This document shows positions 1-9,063 of a stretch of 39,063 nt of DNA, one piece after another. Positions within the stretch are counted from its first letter, which is position 1, and each line of letters starts with the position of its first letter. The notes under the pieces were generated by a model. It made no database searches. It saw only the letters and a program-made list of their open reading frames with translations, and was not told the DNA's origin. Origin of the DNA: Planctomycetota bacterium (GTDB lineage Bacteria; Planctomycetota; UBA1135; GCA-002686595); NCBI GenBank assembly GCA_002686945.1, contig NYYZ01000003.1:10807-49869 (forward strand), read 5' to 3'. A program made the position numbers and the translations under genes.

Positions 1-2000
1 TTCTCGTCAGGCAAATGGGTCTGCGCTTCAGCAGCCCGATTCAATGCCTTCTCGGCAGCAGAATATTCTGCCCTGTCCATCTGCACCATGGCCAGTGCCA
101 GGTTCGTCTCCGCCATCATCAGGTAGCGCCCGTCGGATGCTCCTTTCAGCAGGTCAAGAATCGCCTCGAGTTCCTGCGCAGCCTCTGCAAAGTGAGCCTG
201 CCCCTTCAAGGCCTCAGCCACAAGATCCCGAGAGTGCAGGCTGTCCTCGTGCCCCTCGCCCAGCACCCCACGCCGAATCTGCCAGGCATTGCGAGCTTCA
301 GCGAGAGCTTGCTGATACAGACCGAGATTGAGATAAGCTTCGGACATCGCATCACGCAGGGCCGCCGCGACCAAAGGGTCCTCCGCAAACTCTTCATCGA
401 TCGTTTCAAGCGCCGGACCCAGGAGTTGCTCGTCCAACAAGATGCCGGCCACATTCGTTGTGTTCACAAGGGAACGCACCATTTCAAGAGCAGCTGCCGC
501 TTGATTCTCCTGTTCTTCAGACAACTCGCGCTCTCTTAAACCAGCCATCAACGCATCTTTCAACAAGGACATCAAGCGAATGCCCATCATTTCCAGATCC
601 ACATTTTCGATCTGCTGACGATGGAAACCGACGACACGCTCGACCCTCTCCAAGGAGTCCTCCGCCTCCACTCGGGCCGCATCAGCCTCTTGTGTGCTAA
701 TCACCAAAGCAGCATTGGAATGCTCAAGTAGATTGGCCTTCTGCCGAATGTTGGCGTATAGCAAAGATGTCGCCATCAGCGCGATCACCCCCAGCGCAAC
801 CAAACCAGCACGGAATGGTTCGCGCCGAGCCCAGCGGGATGCCGTGATCCAAAGAGAAACGCGGCGGGCGGAAACCGGGCGGTATTCAAGGAATGAACGC
901 AGGTCCCGCTCAAATGAAGCGGCCGATTGATAGCGCCGTTCAGGGTCTCGGTCGATGGCCTTCAAAGTCACATTGACCAGATCCATCGGCAGGGCTCCAT
1001 TCAGGCGCGAGGGATCAGGCGGCGTCTTGTGAATGATGCGGCCAAAAACCTCGGCAGCGGTAGTGCCCTCAAACGGTCTGCGCAGAGTCAGGAGTTCAAA
1101 AAGCGTGACCCCCAGGGAGTAGACATCTGATCTCTGGTCCATTTCGGCGCGCCCGCTCATGGCCTGCTCAGGGGAGACATAGTAGGGCGTACCGCGGAAG
1201 TCTCCGGTCTGGGTGATTGAAGGGGCATCACCTGAGTGGCTCAGACCAAAATCCGTCAAGACCACCTTGCCGTCTTTTCGCAGCAAGATGTTTCCTGGCT
1301 TCACATCTCGGTGCAAGACATTGGAGCGGTGGGCGAATTCCAAGGCACTGGCAATCTGCGCGATCCACTCCACCACCAGTCGCAGCCAACCGCGAGTTCC
1401 GTCAGGAACCCAGGCCTGGCCATCGAGTCCGCGCCTTTCCAGAGCTGCCGCCAGATCAGCGCTACTGAAGTCGCTGACCTCCAAGCCTTCCAAACCAACC
1501 AGGACCTGATCGAGAGCCAGACCTTGCACCAGTTCCATGGCAAAGAAGTGCTCCCCGTCATGCTCCCCAGTGGCATAGACCGGTACGATCGAAGGATGCT
1601 GCAGGCCGGCAACCGTTGCCGCCTCCCGCTGAAAACGCGTGATGGCCTCGTTGGACATGGCAAAGCCACGGGGCAGGACTTTGAGGGCCACCCTGCGATT
1701 GAGAGATAGCTGGCGCGCCTCGTAGACCACGCCCATGCCTCCCCGCCCGATCTCGCCGATGATTTCGAAATCCCCCATCACGACCCGACTTGGATCAGCA
1801 GCCGAACCGGGCTGAGGATCAGCTAGAAGAGAATCCGCTAGGGATTGGTTGGCAAGCATGGACTCAAGCAAGTCGCGCAGATCTTCATGGCCGGCGAGGA
1901 GGGCCTCGGGATCTTCATCCTGGCCCTCCATACAAGCCAGGAGCCACTGCTCGAATACTTGCGCAGCTCGCTCGTGTCTGTTTGATTCAGGTTGGTTCAT
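1..2000 (-). CDS. Ser/Thr protein kinase with C-terminal TPR-like region, partial
   Basis: Reading leftward from the ATG at 2000 the frame stays open to the window edge (666 codons), so the C-terminus is missing. It is a Hanks-type kinase: glycine loop IGEIGRGGMG at residues 81-90, ATP-binding Lys107 in VALKVLP, catalytic HRD with Asp232, DFG Asp250, and a GTPYYVSPEQ activation segment. A hydrophobic stretch at about 397-414 is a likely single membrane span. Beyond it lies helical, Ala/Leu/Glu-rich sequence typical of tetratricopeptide repeats. An acidic helical leader of about 75 residues precedes the kinase domain. The architecture (cytoplasmic kinase, membrane span, TPR-like sensor or scaffold) is common in Planctomycetota. 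The start has only a weak upstream AGCGG. The substrate cannot be inferred. Confidence 0.93.
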   Translation of the reverse strand, partial: MNQPESNRHERAAQVFEQWLLACMEGQDEDPEALLAGHEDLRDLLESMLANQSLADSLLADPQPGSAADPSRVVMGDFEIIGEIGRGGMGVVYEARQLSLNRRVALKVLPRGFAMSNEAITRFQREAATVAGLQHPSIVPVYATGEHDGEHFFAMELVQGLALDQVLVGLEGLEVSDFSSADLAAALERRGLDGQAWVPDGTRGWLRLVVEWIAQIASALEFAHRSNVLHRDVKPGNILLRKDGKVVLTDFGLSHSGDAPSITQTGDFRGTPYYVSPEQAMSGRAEMDQRSDVYSLGVTLFELLTLRRPFEGTTAAEVFGRIIHKTPPDPSRLNGALPMDLVNVTLKAIDRDPERRYQSAASFERDLRSFLEYRPVSARRVSLWITASRWARREPFRAGLVALGVIALMATSLLYANIRQKANLLEHSNAALVISTQEADAARVEAEDSLERVERVVGFHRQQIENVDLEMMGIRLMSLLKDALMAGLRERELSEEQENQAAAALEMVRSLVNTTNVAGILLDEQLLGPALETIDEEFAEDPLVAAALRDAMSEAYLNLGLYQQALAEARNAWQIRRGVLGEGHEDSLHSRDLVAEALKGQAHFAEAAQELEAILDLLKGASDGRYLMMAETNLALAMVQMDRAEYSAAEKALNRAAEAQTHLPDE

Positions 2001-2521
2001 CCGCTTATGGGTTGGTCCCAGCCGCGGCTGCACATGCCGCTGAACTGGGCTGGTTCCAAGCTGGACTAGATGATAGTGGATCCTACCGGTTGCCCTGGGA
2101 CCGGCAGACCATTTCCCCACCCGAGTGCGCCTCTTGACCCCAGCCTGCTGCTGGAGCAGGGTCTGGGACGACCCGCACTGAATCGAATCCATGGTTGTTG
2201 CCATCGGCCGCCTCCTGGGTCGGGTCCATGCCCTGGAACACAGAGCGCCCCGGTCTTTCGGTCTGGAGGAAGGTCGGCGGGGAATCCCAGGCTGAGGAGC
2301 TTGGCGGCAGGAGACCCCCACCGTCCGCTCTTCGTGCGGACTACCCTGTGCTTAGTTGCAGGTGAAATAGGTCGTAGCGCCGGGGCAGTCTCGATTCCCG
2401 GAGTAAACTAGGGACACGCCTCGGACTAATCCAGCGCATCACGGCTGCGAATTCCAACACGGCCCGTGAGAGAATCTGCCCCGCGGCGAAAGGATCTATC
2501 ACCTTCTCTTGTTTTCCTCCT
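2001..2521. other. Intergenic region with divergent promoters presumed
   Basis: This gap of about 520 bases lies between the kinase (leftward) and the multicopper oxidase pair (rightward). I found no convincing coding frame. The only local structure seen is a 6-bp stem (GTCCGC/GCGGAC, 2323-2341) with a 7-nt loop and no following T-run. Both flanking promoters must lie here, but I could not pick out confident -35/-10 elements. Confidence 0.5.
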
Positions 2522-3523
2522 ATGCATAACTCAGTTTCTCAATCGTCTGCCACCTCCCGGCGATCTATCCTCTCGGTTCTAGCTGGTAGTTTTGGTGTCA
2601 CTGCGGCCGCCACCGCATCGCGTGCCATGGCCCTGCCCCTACCGCCCGTTGCCCCGGCCACGGTTTGGCGTTTGACCGCTGATCCGAGCAGCACGACCTT
2701 TGGGAATGGGGTCACGATTCCGTTCTTTCGTTACAACACGAATGGCACCCGTCGAGGCGCCCTGCCATTTGCCCAAGCAACCGAGGGATCAAGCCTGACG
2801 GTCTTGGTCACAAACAACCTCCCGCATGCCTTCAGGCCTGAAATCGTGGGTGTTGCCACTGGTCCCCTCATTCGTCCCGGAACCAGCGCCTCTTTCTCAT
2901 TCAACATGCCGCCCGCGGGCACATACCTGCTTAGTGCCGACGGAGGCAAAACAGCCCCTGCCCCCGGCAACTTCGGTGCGGCGCATATCTCGCGCCCCAC
3001 CAACGGCCTATCGGGCACATTGGTCTCTCGTCCTTCAAGTGGTGCACAGGTCCTCTATGACGGAGGCCCCGCCTACGACCGGGAGTATGTGCTCCTGTAC
3101 GACGACGCAGACGATCGCCGCAATGCGCTACAAGGCAGCCTGGGCTCCATCCCTCGGCAGCCGTACGAGGCGAACTACTTTACGCTGAATGGCATGGGCT
3201 TTCCCGACATCGCAGGCGACACCGACAGCGTGGTGGCAGCGGGTTTGGGTGAACGCGTTTTGCTGCGGCTGGGAAACTTGGGCCGCACCCGTCAGTGCAT
3301 CCACTTTCACGGTTTTCACGCCGACACGGCTACAAGAGATAATCTGCCAGAGATTCACTGGGGCGAGAAGGACACCATTCCGGTTCCCACGCGCACCACG
3401 ACAGATGTGCTCTTCACGGCAAACCAACTGGGGACCTATCCCCTTCACCCACACAACGTCCAGGCGGTCACCGCCGATGGCGCTTACCCTTTTGGTCAGT
3501 TGACGCTGATCGTCGTCAGTTAG
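2522..3523 (+). CDS. Multicopper oxidase subunit, N-terminal-type half (Tat-exported cupredoxins)
   Basis: The 333-aa protein has a twin-arginine leader (SRRSIL at residues 12-17, then a hydrophobic stretch ending near AMA-37) and two cupredoxin-like domains. The first (about 45-165) has no copper motif. The second (about 185-333) has HFHG at 261-264 and HPH at 309-311. These match motifs 1 and 2 of multicopper oxidases, which supply four of the eight trinuclear-cluster histidines. The type-1 copper motif HCH...M is absent and is found instead in the next gene, 10 nt downstream. No Shine-Dalgarno sequence precedes the ATG. I infer that the two products form one oxidase. Substrate (metal, phenol or other) is unknown. 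Copper nitrite reductase is unlikely, because the motifs are of laccase type. Confidence 0.85.
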   Translation: MHNSVSQSSATSRRSILSVLAGSFGVTAAATASRAMALPLPPVAPATVWRLTADPSSTTFGNGVTIPFFRYNTNGTRRGALPFAQATEGSSLTVLVTNNLPHAFRPEIVGVATGPLIRPGTSASFSFNMPPAGTYLLSADGGKTAPAPGNFGAAHISRPTNGLSGTLVSRPSSGAQVLYDGGPAYDREYVLLYDDADDRRNALQGSLGSIPRQPYEANYFTLNGMGFPDIAGDTDSVVAAGLGERVLLRLGNLGRTRQCIHFHGFHADTATRDNLPEIHWGEKDTIPVPTRTTTDVLFTANQLGTYPLHPHNVQAVTADGAYPFGQLTLIVVS

Positions 3524-3533
3524 GAGACTACAG

Positions 3534-4436
3534 ATGGCTGGACTCGGAAACAATGTAGGCACAAGCTTCTTCCTGCGCTCACTGATGGGCGGCACGCAGC
3601 AAGTCGCTGGCCAGACAATTCAACCTTGGTTTTTCACCGATAGCACGATGGGCCTAGGCTACGGCTTCATGGGCGACCGCCGGATTCCCTCGACGCACAT
3701 CGAACCAATCGAAGGGCAACTCATCACCCTCGAATTCCGCAACACATCCCCCATGGATCACACGATCCACCTGCACGGCTTGGATGTGGACATGGCAAAT
3801 GACGGCGTTCCGCAGACCTCTCAAGTGGTGCCGCCCATGCAGACCCAGATCTACTCCTTCACGGCACCGCATGCGGGCACCTACATGTACCACTGCCATG
3901 TGGACACGGTGCTGCACTTTGCGAGGGGCATGGTGGGCACGGTCATCGTCCGACCGCCCAATGGAGCAACCAACATTGCCTGGGATGGAGGTCCTTCCTT
4001 TGATGAAGAGGTACTCTGGCACTTGGCAACATATGACACGACCTGGAAGAATCTGACCGCATCCGGTCCCGAAACCACTCGAATGCGTCCGGACGCCTTC
4101 ATGATCAATGGCCTCGAAACCGCCGCCGCCAGCGCCGACCCCTACAGCCGCATCGAACTCGGTGCAGGCCAAAAGGGCTATTTGCGCCTGACCAACACCG
4201 CCTACCAATGGGCGCGGGTCAGCATGGACGGAGTGCCCTTCTCGATTGTTGCCTCAGACGGCCGCCCCATGGCAACGCCCAAACTTGCGCGCCACATCGA
4301 GCTAGGCCCCGGTGAACGCTACGACATCCTCTTAGAGAATGTTCCCCCAGGAACCTACACGGCGCGAGTCGACTACCTAGACGATGCCACCGGCCGCGTC
4401 TTGGGCAGCGCCTCGTCAGTTCTCGTGGCAAACTAA
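3534..4436 (+). CDS. Multicopper oxidase subunit, C-terminal-type half (T1 copper site)
   Basis: The 300-aa protein starts 10 nt after the previous stop, behind a good GGAG ribosome site, so the two genes are co-translated. Its first cupredoxin domain has H76-x2-H79-x-H81 (multicopper oxidase motif 3) and HCHVDTVLHFARGM at 120-133. The latter gives motif 4 plus type-1 copper ligands Cys121, His128 and Met133. The Cys-to-His spacing (six residues between) is two longer than the usual HCHxxxHxxxxM. The second domain (about 150-300) has no copper motif. There is no signal peptide, so export probably depends on hitch-hiking with the Tat-tagged partner. Together the two proteins hold all eight trinuclear-cluster histidines, four each, which makes an obligate heteromer the natural reading. 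Confidence 0.87.
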   Translation: MAGLGNNVGTSFFLRSLMGGTQQVAGQTIQPWFFTDSTMGLGYGFMGDRRIPSTHIEPIEGQLITLEFRNTSPMDHTIHLHGLDVDMANDGVPQTSQVVPPMQTQIYSFTAPHAGTYMYHCHVDTVLHFARGMVGTVIVRPPNGATNIAWDGGPSFDEEVLWHLATYDTTWKNLTASGPETTRMRPDAFMINGLETAAASADPYSRIELGAGQKGYLRLTNTAYQWARVSMDGVPFSIVASDGRPMATPKLARHIELGPGERYDILLENVPPGTYTARVDYLDDATGRVLGSASSVLVAN

Positions 4437-4495
4437 CGACTTGGATTCAGCCCCCCGTCGTCACGATTGCCGACAGGGACCTGACACCGTGTGAA

Positions 4496-5998
4496 TCACT
4501 CAGGCCAGGGCAGCTGTCGCCACCAGGCTTTGCCGTCGTTTGGGTGGCTCTCCACAATTTGGCGCAGCAGTTGGGTCATGGCCACTACCCGTTCGGGTTC
4601 TTGTCGCGCCAGGTTGTGCTCTTCGCTGGGGTCGGTGGACAGGTCATAGAGTTGCACACTCGGAAGGCCTAGCTTCTTGGCCTGGGCTTGGCCCCGGGGC
4701 TGGGACCAGCCAGCTGAACCGGGGCAAAAGCATAGCTTCCAAGAACCCGCGCGCACGGCAAACCTGCCGGAGGAGGATTGCTGAACCAAGCCATCTGGTA
4801 GGTGCGCAGCCACCGAAGACTCATCGCTCCTTCCGCGCAAAATACCCAGCAAACTGCGACTGTCTTCAGCACTGCCTGCTGGTAGGTCTACACCCAATAC
4901 CTCGGCCACAGTGGCCATCACATCAGTGAGACCCACCGGTTGATCGCAGTGGCTTGCTGGACGCACGACCCCTGGCCAACGCACCAAGAAGGGCACCCGA
5001 TGGCCGCCCTCCCAGATATCAGCCTTGTGCCCGCGCCAGATTCCTCGCAAGTCTACGCCACCCTTACTCAGACTGGAGAAATCCGCCTTCGGCGAGGTTC
5101 CATTGTCCGTCACAAAGATCACCATGGTGTCATCTGCCACACCGTATTGATCCAGAGCACGCAAGACTTGTCCGACGGACCAATCGGTCTCCAAGAGAAA
5201 GTCCCCATAGGCGCTAACTCCGCTCTGACCCTGAAAGGCCTCCGATGGGCTAATCGGCGTGTGGGGAGAAGTCATGGAGAAGTACAGAAAAAAGCGCTCT
5301 TGAGCGCGAGCGTGATCTCGAATGGTCTCAACACAGCGACGGGTGAGACGGGGCAACACAGCCTCCAAACTCCAGCCCGGAGTCATTGGGCCCGCACGGA
5401 CTCCGTTGGCCCCATCCTCAGCCATGGTGCCGCTGGGAATCGTGAGTGCAGCGTCGTTCTCGATCCAAACATAGGGCGGCCAATTGGGCACATCGTCTCC
5501 AAAGTACGACTCGAATCCCGCCTCTAAAGGGCCTCCGCCAATCGGCAGGGTGTAATCGATCTCTTGGGGTTTCTGAGTGGTGCCCCCGCCCTGCTTAGGC
5601 CAACGCCAACCTAGATGCCACTTGCCGATGCAGCTTGTTCGCAAGTCCGCCTCTTGCGCCACATCAGCGATGGTCATTCGCTCAGGCGCGATCAGGGGTA
5701 GCCCCCACTTGGGGACGATCCCCGCTTTCAACCGGGTTCGCCAGGGATATCGGCCAGTCAAGAGCCCATAGCGCGTTGGAGAGCAGACTGCCGAGCTGGA
5801 GTGCGCATCTCGAAAGGACATTCCCTGGGCAGCTAGAGCATCGAGGTGAGGCGTGGGCAATCCCGAGCCAGGATGCTCCGCATGCAATGAGGCGAGCCCC
5901 ATGTCATCGGCCAGGATCAAGACCACATTACGCGGTGCCTGAGCGATAGAAACAGAAACCAGCAACCCAAAGAGAGCAAATCGCATGTCCCCCAGCAT
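4496..5998 (-). CDS. Arylsulfatase-family sulfatase
   Basis: The 500-aa secreted enzyme of the alkaline-phosphatase/sulfatase superfamily hydrolyses sulfate esters, probably in the periplasm. A short signal peptide ends near residue 21 (SIAQA). The metal-binding DD pair is at 31-32. The formylglycine motif CSPTR begins at Cys72 and continues into the family signature TGRYPWR, so maturation needs a formylglycine-generating enzyme not seen here. GKWHLGW and DNG motifs supply further active-site residues. The C-terminus has the usual LYDLSTDPSEEHNLA segment. An internal ATG at 5986 (MRFALF) has a closer G-rich ribosome site and is an alternative start. Sulfatases are expanded in Planctomycetota that degrade sulfated polysaccharides. 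The exact substrate is not predictable. Confidence 0.93.
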   Translation of the reverse strand: MLGDMRFALFGLLVSVSIAQAPRNVVLILADDMGLASLHAEHPGSGLPTPHLDALAAQGMSFRDAHSSSAVCSPTRYGLLTGRYPWRTRLKAGIVPKWGLPLIAPERMTIADVAQEADLRTSCIGKWHLGWRWPKQGGGTTQKPQEIDYTLPIGGGPLEAGFESYFGDDVPNWPPYVWIENDAALTIPSGTMAEDGANGVRAGPMTPGWSLEAVLPRLTRRCVETIRDHARAQERFFLYFSMTSPHTPISPSEAFQGQSGVSAYGDFLLETDWSVGQVLRALDQYGVADDTMVIFVTDNGTSPKADFSSLSKGGVDLRGIWRGHKADIWEGGHRVPFLVRWPGVVRPASHCDQPVGLTDVMATVAEVLGVDLPAGSAEDSRSLLGILRGRSDESSVAAHLPDGLVQQSSSGRFAVRAGSWKLCFCPGSAGWSQPRGQAQAKKLGLPSVQLYDLSTDPSEEHNLARQEPERVVAMTQLLRQIVESHPNDGKAWWRQLPWPE

Positions 5999-6191
5999 AG
6001 ATCATGATCCCTTGGATACGCTACTTGGCAGCTTGAACCGAGCGGCCACGGTTCCAGCCCCTCTCCGAGAAGGATGGAAAGCAGATGCCCCAGGAACGCC
6101 CCCCGACAGACGCGCCGCCTGCTTGTGGAAGCCGTGCTTCCGCACCTTGACAGCACATCCAATATGGATAGACTCCCCCACTCAAAGGAGA

Positions 6192-6267
<76 letters not shown>

Positions 6268-6300
6268 GTTCTAAACCCATTGCCGATAGATGTTTCTAAC

Positions 6301-6322
6301 CCTGCCCGCGAGTGCGGGCAGG
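6301..6322. terminator. Strong GC hairpin after tRNA-Gly
   Basis: A perfect 9-bp stem CCTGCCCGC/GCGGGCAGG with loop GAGT starts 33 bases after the tRNA CCA. It has no T-run on either strand, so it is not a textbook intrinsic terminator. It could still end or process the tRNA transcript. Confidence 0.4.
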
Positions 6323-6378
6323 TGCGGCTCCTGAACGAAAAACGCGTAGCCCTACGCACTTCACCAAGGAGACAACCC

Positions 6379-6642
6379 ATGAGAAACATCACGAACAGCC
6401 GCCAGAGGCGGCTGCCCAAGCACTGCCATCACAAGCCCTCGGGGCGCGGCTATGTTCGCATTCCAGGCTTCAAGATGGTCTACACCGACAAGTGGGACAC
6501 ACACGAAGCCGACTCCGAATACATGCGGCTCATCCAGGAGTGGCTCGCCGCCGACCGACAGGTGCCTGCCCGCTGGGAATCCGCCGGTGACTACGACATC
6601 ACCGACCGGCTCGAATCGGCATGCCCGAGTCTCGCCCAATGA
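6379..6642 (+). CDS. Small protein resembling the N-terminus of planctomycete integrases
   Basis: The 87-aa frame has a strong ribosome site (AAGGAG, 7 nt before ATG). The segment LPKHCHHKPSGRGYVRI... EYMRLIQEWLAADRQVP (about 12-61) looks like the short arm-type domain that opens many planctomycete tyrosine integrases (PKY.HHK.SG...V...Y.G.....EY.RLI.EWLA). No SAM-like core or R...HxxR...Y catalytic domain follows in any frame before 6800. It is either a truncated integrase remnant or a free-standing small DNA-binding protein. Its place just downstream of tRNA-Gly supports an integration origin. The similarity is from memory of the family, not a search. Confidence 0.55.
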   Translation: MRNITNSRQRRLPKHCHHKPSGRGYVRIPGFKMVYTDKWDTHEADSEYMRLIQEWLAADRQVPARWESAGDYDITDRLESACPSLAQ

Positions 6643-6800
6643 ATGGCTGAACGCCATGGACCTGAAGGACCCATCATTGTGTTTGGAACCGTGCAACAAC
6701 GCCGTCAGTAGCCATAGCTCGTTGATTCCGGTGCGAGAGGTAAAGCTCTAGCTTCATCATGGATTCTGCATCAGCACCGCTGCCTGCCTCCCCTCGTATC

Positions 6801-7976
6801 TCAGTAGGGCGCTGCTTCCCCGGGCACATCAGTCGGAACAAGCGCGTCGCGCGAGAGTGCGCGGAGGAGGATCCAGCCGAAGAGTGCCAGCGCGCCGATC
6901 ACTGGGCCAAGCTCCCATAGGCCGAGCTGCAACTCGCTGCCAAGTACCGGCGGGGCGATCATCATGTAGAGATCGACGGCATGCCCAAATAGCATGAGCA
7001 CCGCGATGCGAGTCAGGACCACGCCGCTGCGACGCCATGAACGCAGCATTAGGGCAAGGAAGGGCAGAGCAAAATTGATGATCAGATTGACCGGCAGCAG
7101 CGTGGCCCAGTCGCCCTGCTCGCGGAGGAGATAGTAGCCGGTCTCCTCCGGGATGTCCGTGTACCAGATGATCATGTACTCGCAGTACCAGATGTACGCC
7201 CAGAACAGGGAGAGAGCGAGCATGATCTTGCCGAGGTCGTCCATCACATCTCTTGTGACGATCGTGCGTAGCGGCCCCTTGTTGCGCAGGCCGACGAGCA
7301 CGATGGTGCACAGCGCCAGACCCGAGCAGCCCACCCCCGCAAGCGTCCGCAGGGCGAACATAGTGCTGAACCAGTGCGGGTCGAGCGACTGGACCCAGTC
7401 GACGCTGGCAAGCGAGAACGTGATCGCAAGCATTGCCATGAACAGTGCCGAGAGAGTCATGTTCCTGCGCCGCCACTCGGTCTGATCTGCGGTCGCCTTC
7501 GAGCGTGCCGCGACTTTGTAGCCGATCCAGATCCAGATCGAGAAGTAGGTCACGAGCCGCACCGAGAAGCCGATGACGTTCAGGTACGGCGCCTTGTGCA
7601 CCAGGAGTGCGTCAGACTCGACGACCTGCGGATGGGACCACTCGTAGAGCGCATGCGTCCCCATGATCAGGCCGAGGCCGAGCACGAGCGCCACCGGCAA
7701 CGCGGTGGTCATCGCCTCGGGGATCCGGCGTAGCGGTTGCGCCCAGCGGGCACCGCTCAGGTAGATCACCGAGAGGAACAGTGGGCCGGCCAGCGCCAGG
7801 CCGACGAAGTAGGTGAAGCCCATGAGGTACCCGCACCATACGCGATCGGGAGCGACCATCGTCCCGATGAGAAAGATCAAGCCACCGAAGCCAGCCGTGG
7901 TGAGCAGCCCACTGCTGAGCTTCGAGGAGAACTGATAGGGAGCTCTGCGAGCGAAGCTGGCTGCCTCTGTGCTCAT
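6801..7976 (-). CDS. actF: Alternative complex III subunit ActF (NrfD-like membrane subunit)
   Basis: The 391-aa polytopic protein of the NrfD/PsrC type has about ten hydrophobic segments. It is the second of two quinol-side membrane subunits of alternative complex III, a quinol:cytochrome c (or direct oxidase) oxidoreductase replacing cytochrome bc1. It is the last gene of the string, overlapping actE by 4 nt (ATGA). Family knowledge: ActC and ActF are paralogues, and ActF is the shorter. Its position after actABCDE and its length fit. No clear intrinsic terminator is visible after its stop. Confidence 0.9.
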   Translation of the reverse strand: MSTEAASFARRAPYQFSSKLSSGLLTTAGFGGLIFLIGTMVAPDRVWCGYLMGFTYFVGLALAGPLFLSVIYLSGARWAQPLRRIPEAMTTALPVALVLGLGLIMGTHALYEWSHPQVVESDALLVHKAPYLNVIGFSVRLVTYFSIWIWIGYKVAARSKATADQTEWRRRNMTLSALFMAMLAITFSLASVDWVQSLDPHWFSTMFALRTLAGVGCSGLALCTIVLVGLRNKGPLRTIVTRDVMDDLGKIMLALSLFWAYIWYCEYMIIWYTDIPEETGYYLLREQGDWATLLPVNLIINFALPFLALMLRSWRRSGVVLTRIAVLMLFGHAVDLYMMIAPPVLGSELQLGLWELGPVIGALALFGWILLRALSRDALVPTDVPGEAAPY

Positions 7977-8548
7977 CGTACCGACTCCTGAAGTAAACGT
8001 ACGTGGCGAATCACCTTCCAGCGGTCCGCCGCCGAGATCTGGGCAGCGTATGAGCCCATATTTCCCTGGCCGAGCGTCAGAACGTGGAACATCTCACCGT
8101 CCTTGATTTCCAGCGCGCGCGCAGCGCCGAGAGGCGGAGGCGGCAGCATGCCGCGTTTAACGACTGGTCCCTGTCCGCCACCATCGCCTGCGTGGCAGAC
8201 CGTGCAGAATCTGAGGTAGATCTCTGCGCCACGAGCGAGCACGTGCGGCTCATCCGTGTAGGGGTTCAATAGCTCGCGCCCGGCGCGCTGCGCCTCTTCC
8301 GGGCCTGGCCCGTAGTGGAAGGGCAGCTGCCCTCGAATGACGACGCCCGGTGCGACGGACTGCTGGGTCATGGCGCCTGGCAGGCTCGCGCTGGGACTCA
8401 GGCTCTCGGCAGCTCGCGAATACACCATCTCGGTGAACGCCTCGTAGTTGCGCTCACGCGGGTTAGGGCGCAGGAGGCTCTCGAGAGCAAGCAGCACCAG
8501 GATGCACGGCAGGAACAACGCGAGGAAGGACTTCCAGTTGCTACTCAT
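7973..8548 (-). CDS. actE: Alternative complex III subunit ActE (mono-heme cytochrome c)
   Basis: The 191-aa protein has an N-terminal hydrophobic anchor (about residues 8-24) and one c-type haem site, CTVCH, at 115-119. Met164 in QGNMGSY is the probable axial ligand. In ACIII, ActE is a peripheral mono-haem subunit that takes electrons from the penta-haem ActA/ActB module and can pass them to a soluble carrier or oxidase. It overlaps both neighbours by 4 nt, which indicates translational coupling within the act cluster. Confidence 0.9.
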   Translation of the reverse strand: MSSNWKSFLALFLPCILVLLALESLLRPNPRERNYEAFTEMVYSRAAESLSPSASLPGAMTQQSVAPGVVIRGQLPFHYGPGPEEAQRAGRELLNPYTDEPHVLARGAEIYLRFCTVCHAGDGGGQGPVVKRGMLPPPPLGAARALEIKDGEMFHVLTLGQGNMGSYAAQISAADRWKVIRHVRLLQESVR

Positions 8549-9063
8549 TGCCCCAGCTCCTGACGGACATCGACGGCTCCATGACGGTGCAGCAGCTCGG
8601 GCACCTCGGCCATGGCCAGGTTTGCATCCTTGCGCGCGATCACGAGCGCGAAGCGCTCATCCGTGACGCCCCCGATTGCCCGGCTCTTCTTGCCCGGCCA
8701 CAGCTTGCTGCGAATGAATAGGAATAGAGCCGTGGAGAGGCCGCCCAACAGGACAGTCATCTCGAAGCCCACAGGAATGAACGCCGGCAAGGAGTCGAAG
8801 GGCTTCCCGCCGATGTTGAGCGGCCAGTCGGTAGCCGAAGACCAGTACTGAAACCACAGCCCGATTATGAGCCCCGTCAGGCAGCCGCAGAAGCAGACGA
8901 TCGTCAGGCGCGAGCGCCGAATGCCCATGAGCTCGTCGATGCCGTGGATGGGATAGGGCGAGTGAGCGTCGACGATCTCGAGGCCGAGCTCGCGGCTCTC
9001 CCTGATCGCTTGCAGCAAGTCCGCCTCGTGCTCGAACACTCCGATGTAGGCAAGGCGCTTCAT
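8545..9063 (-). CDS. actD: Alternative complex III subunit ActD (DUF3341 family)
   Basis: The 172-aa protein has the typical ActD layout: an N-terminal soluble part beginning MKRLAYIGVFEHEADLLQA, two membrane spans (about 52-72 and 97-117), and a short C-terminal soluble part ending near ELLHRHGAVDV. Family members carry no cofactor and stabilise the membrane subunits ActC and ActF. It is coupled to actC and actE by 4-nt overlaps. Confidence 0.9.
   Translation of the reverse strand: MKRLAYIGVFEHEADLLQAIRESRELGLEIVDAHSPYPIHGIDELMGIRRSRLTIVCFCGCLTGLIIGLWFQYWSSATDWPLNIGGKPFDSLPAFIPVGFEMTVLLGGLSTALFLFIRSKLWPGKKSRAIGGVTDERFALVIARKDANLAMAEVPELLHRHGAVDVRQELGQ

Noticed and set aside
3534..4436. Copper nitrite reductase (NirK)
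   Set aside because: The motifs are HxxHxH and HCH of laccase type, not the NirK HCAPxGMxPWH pattern.
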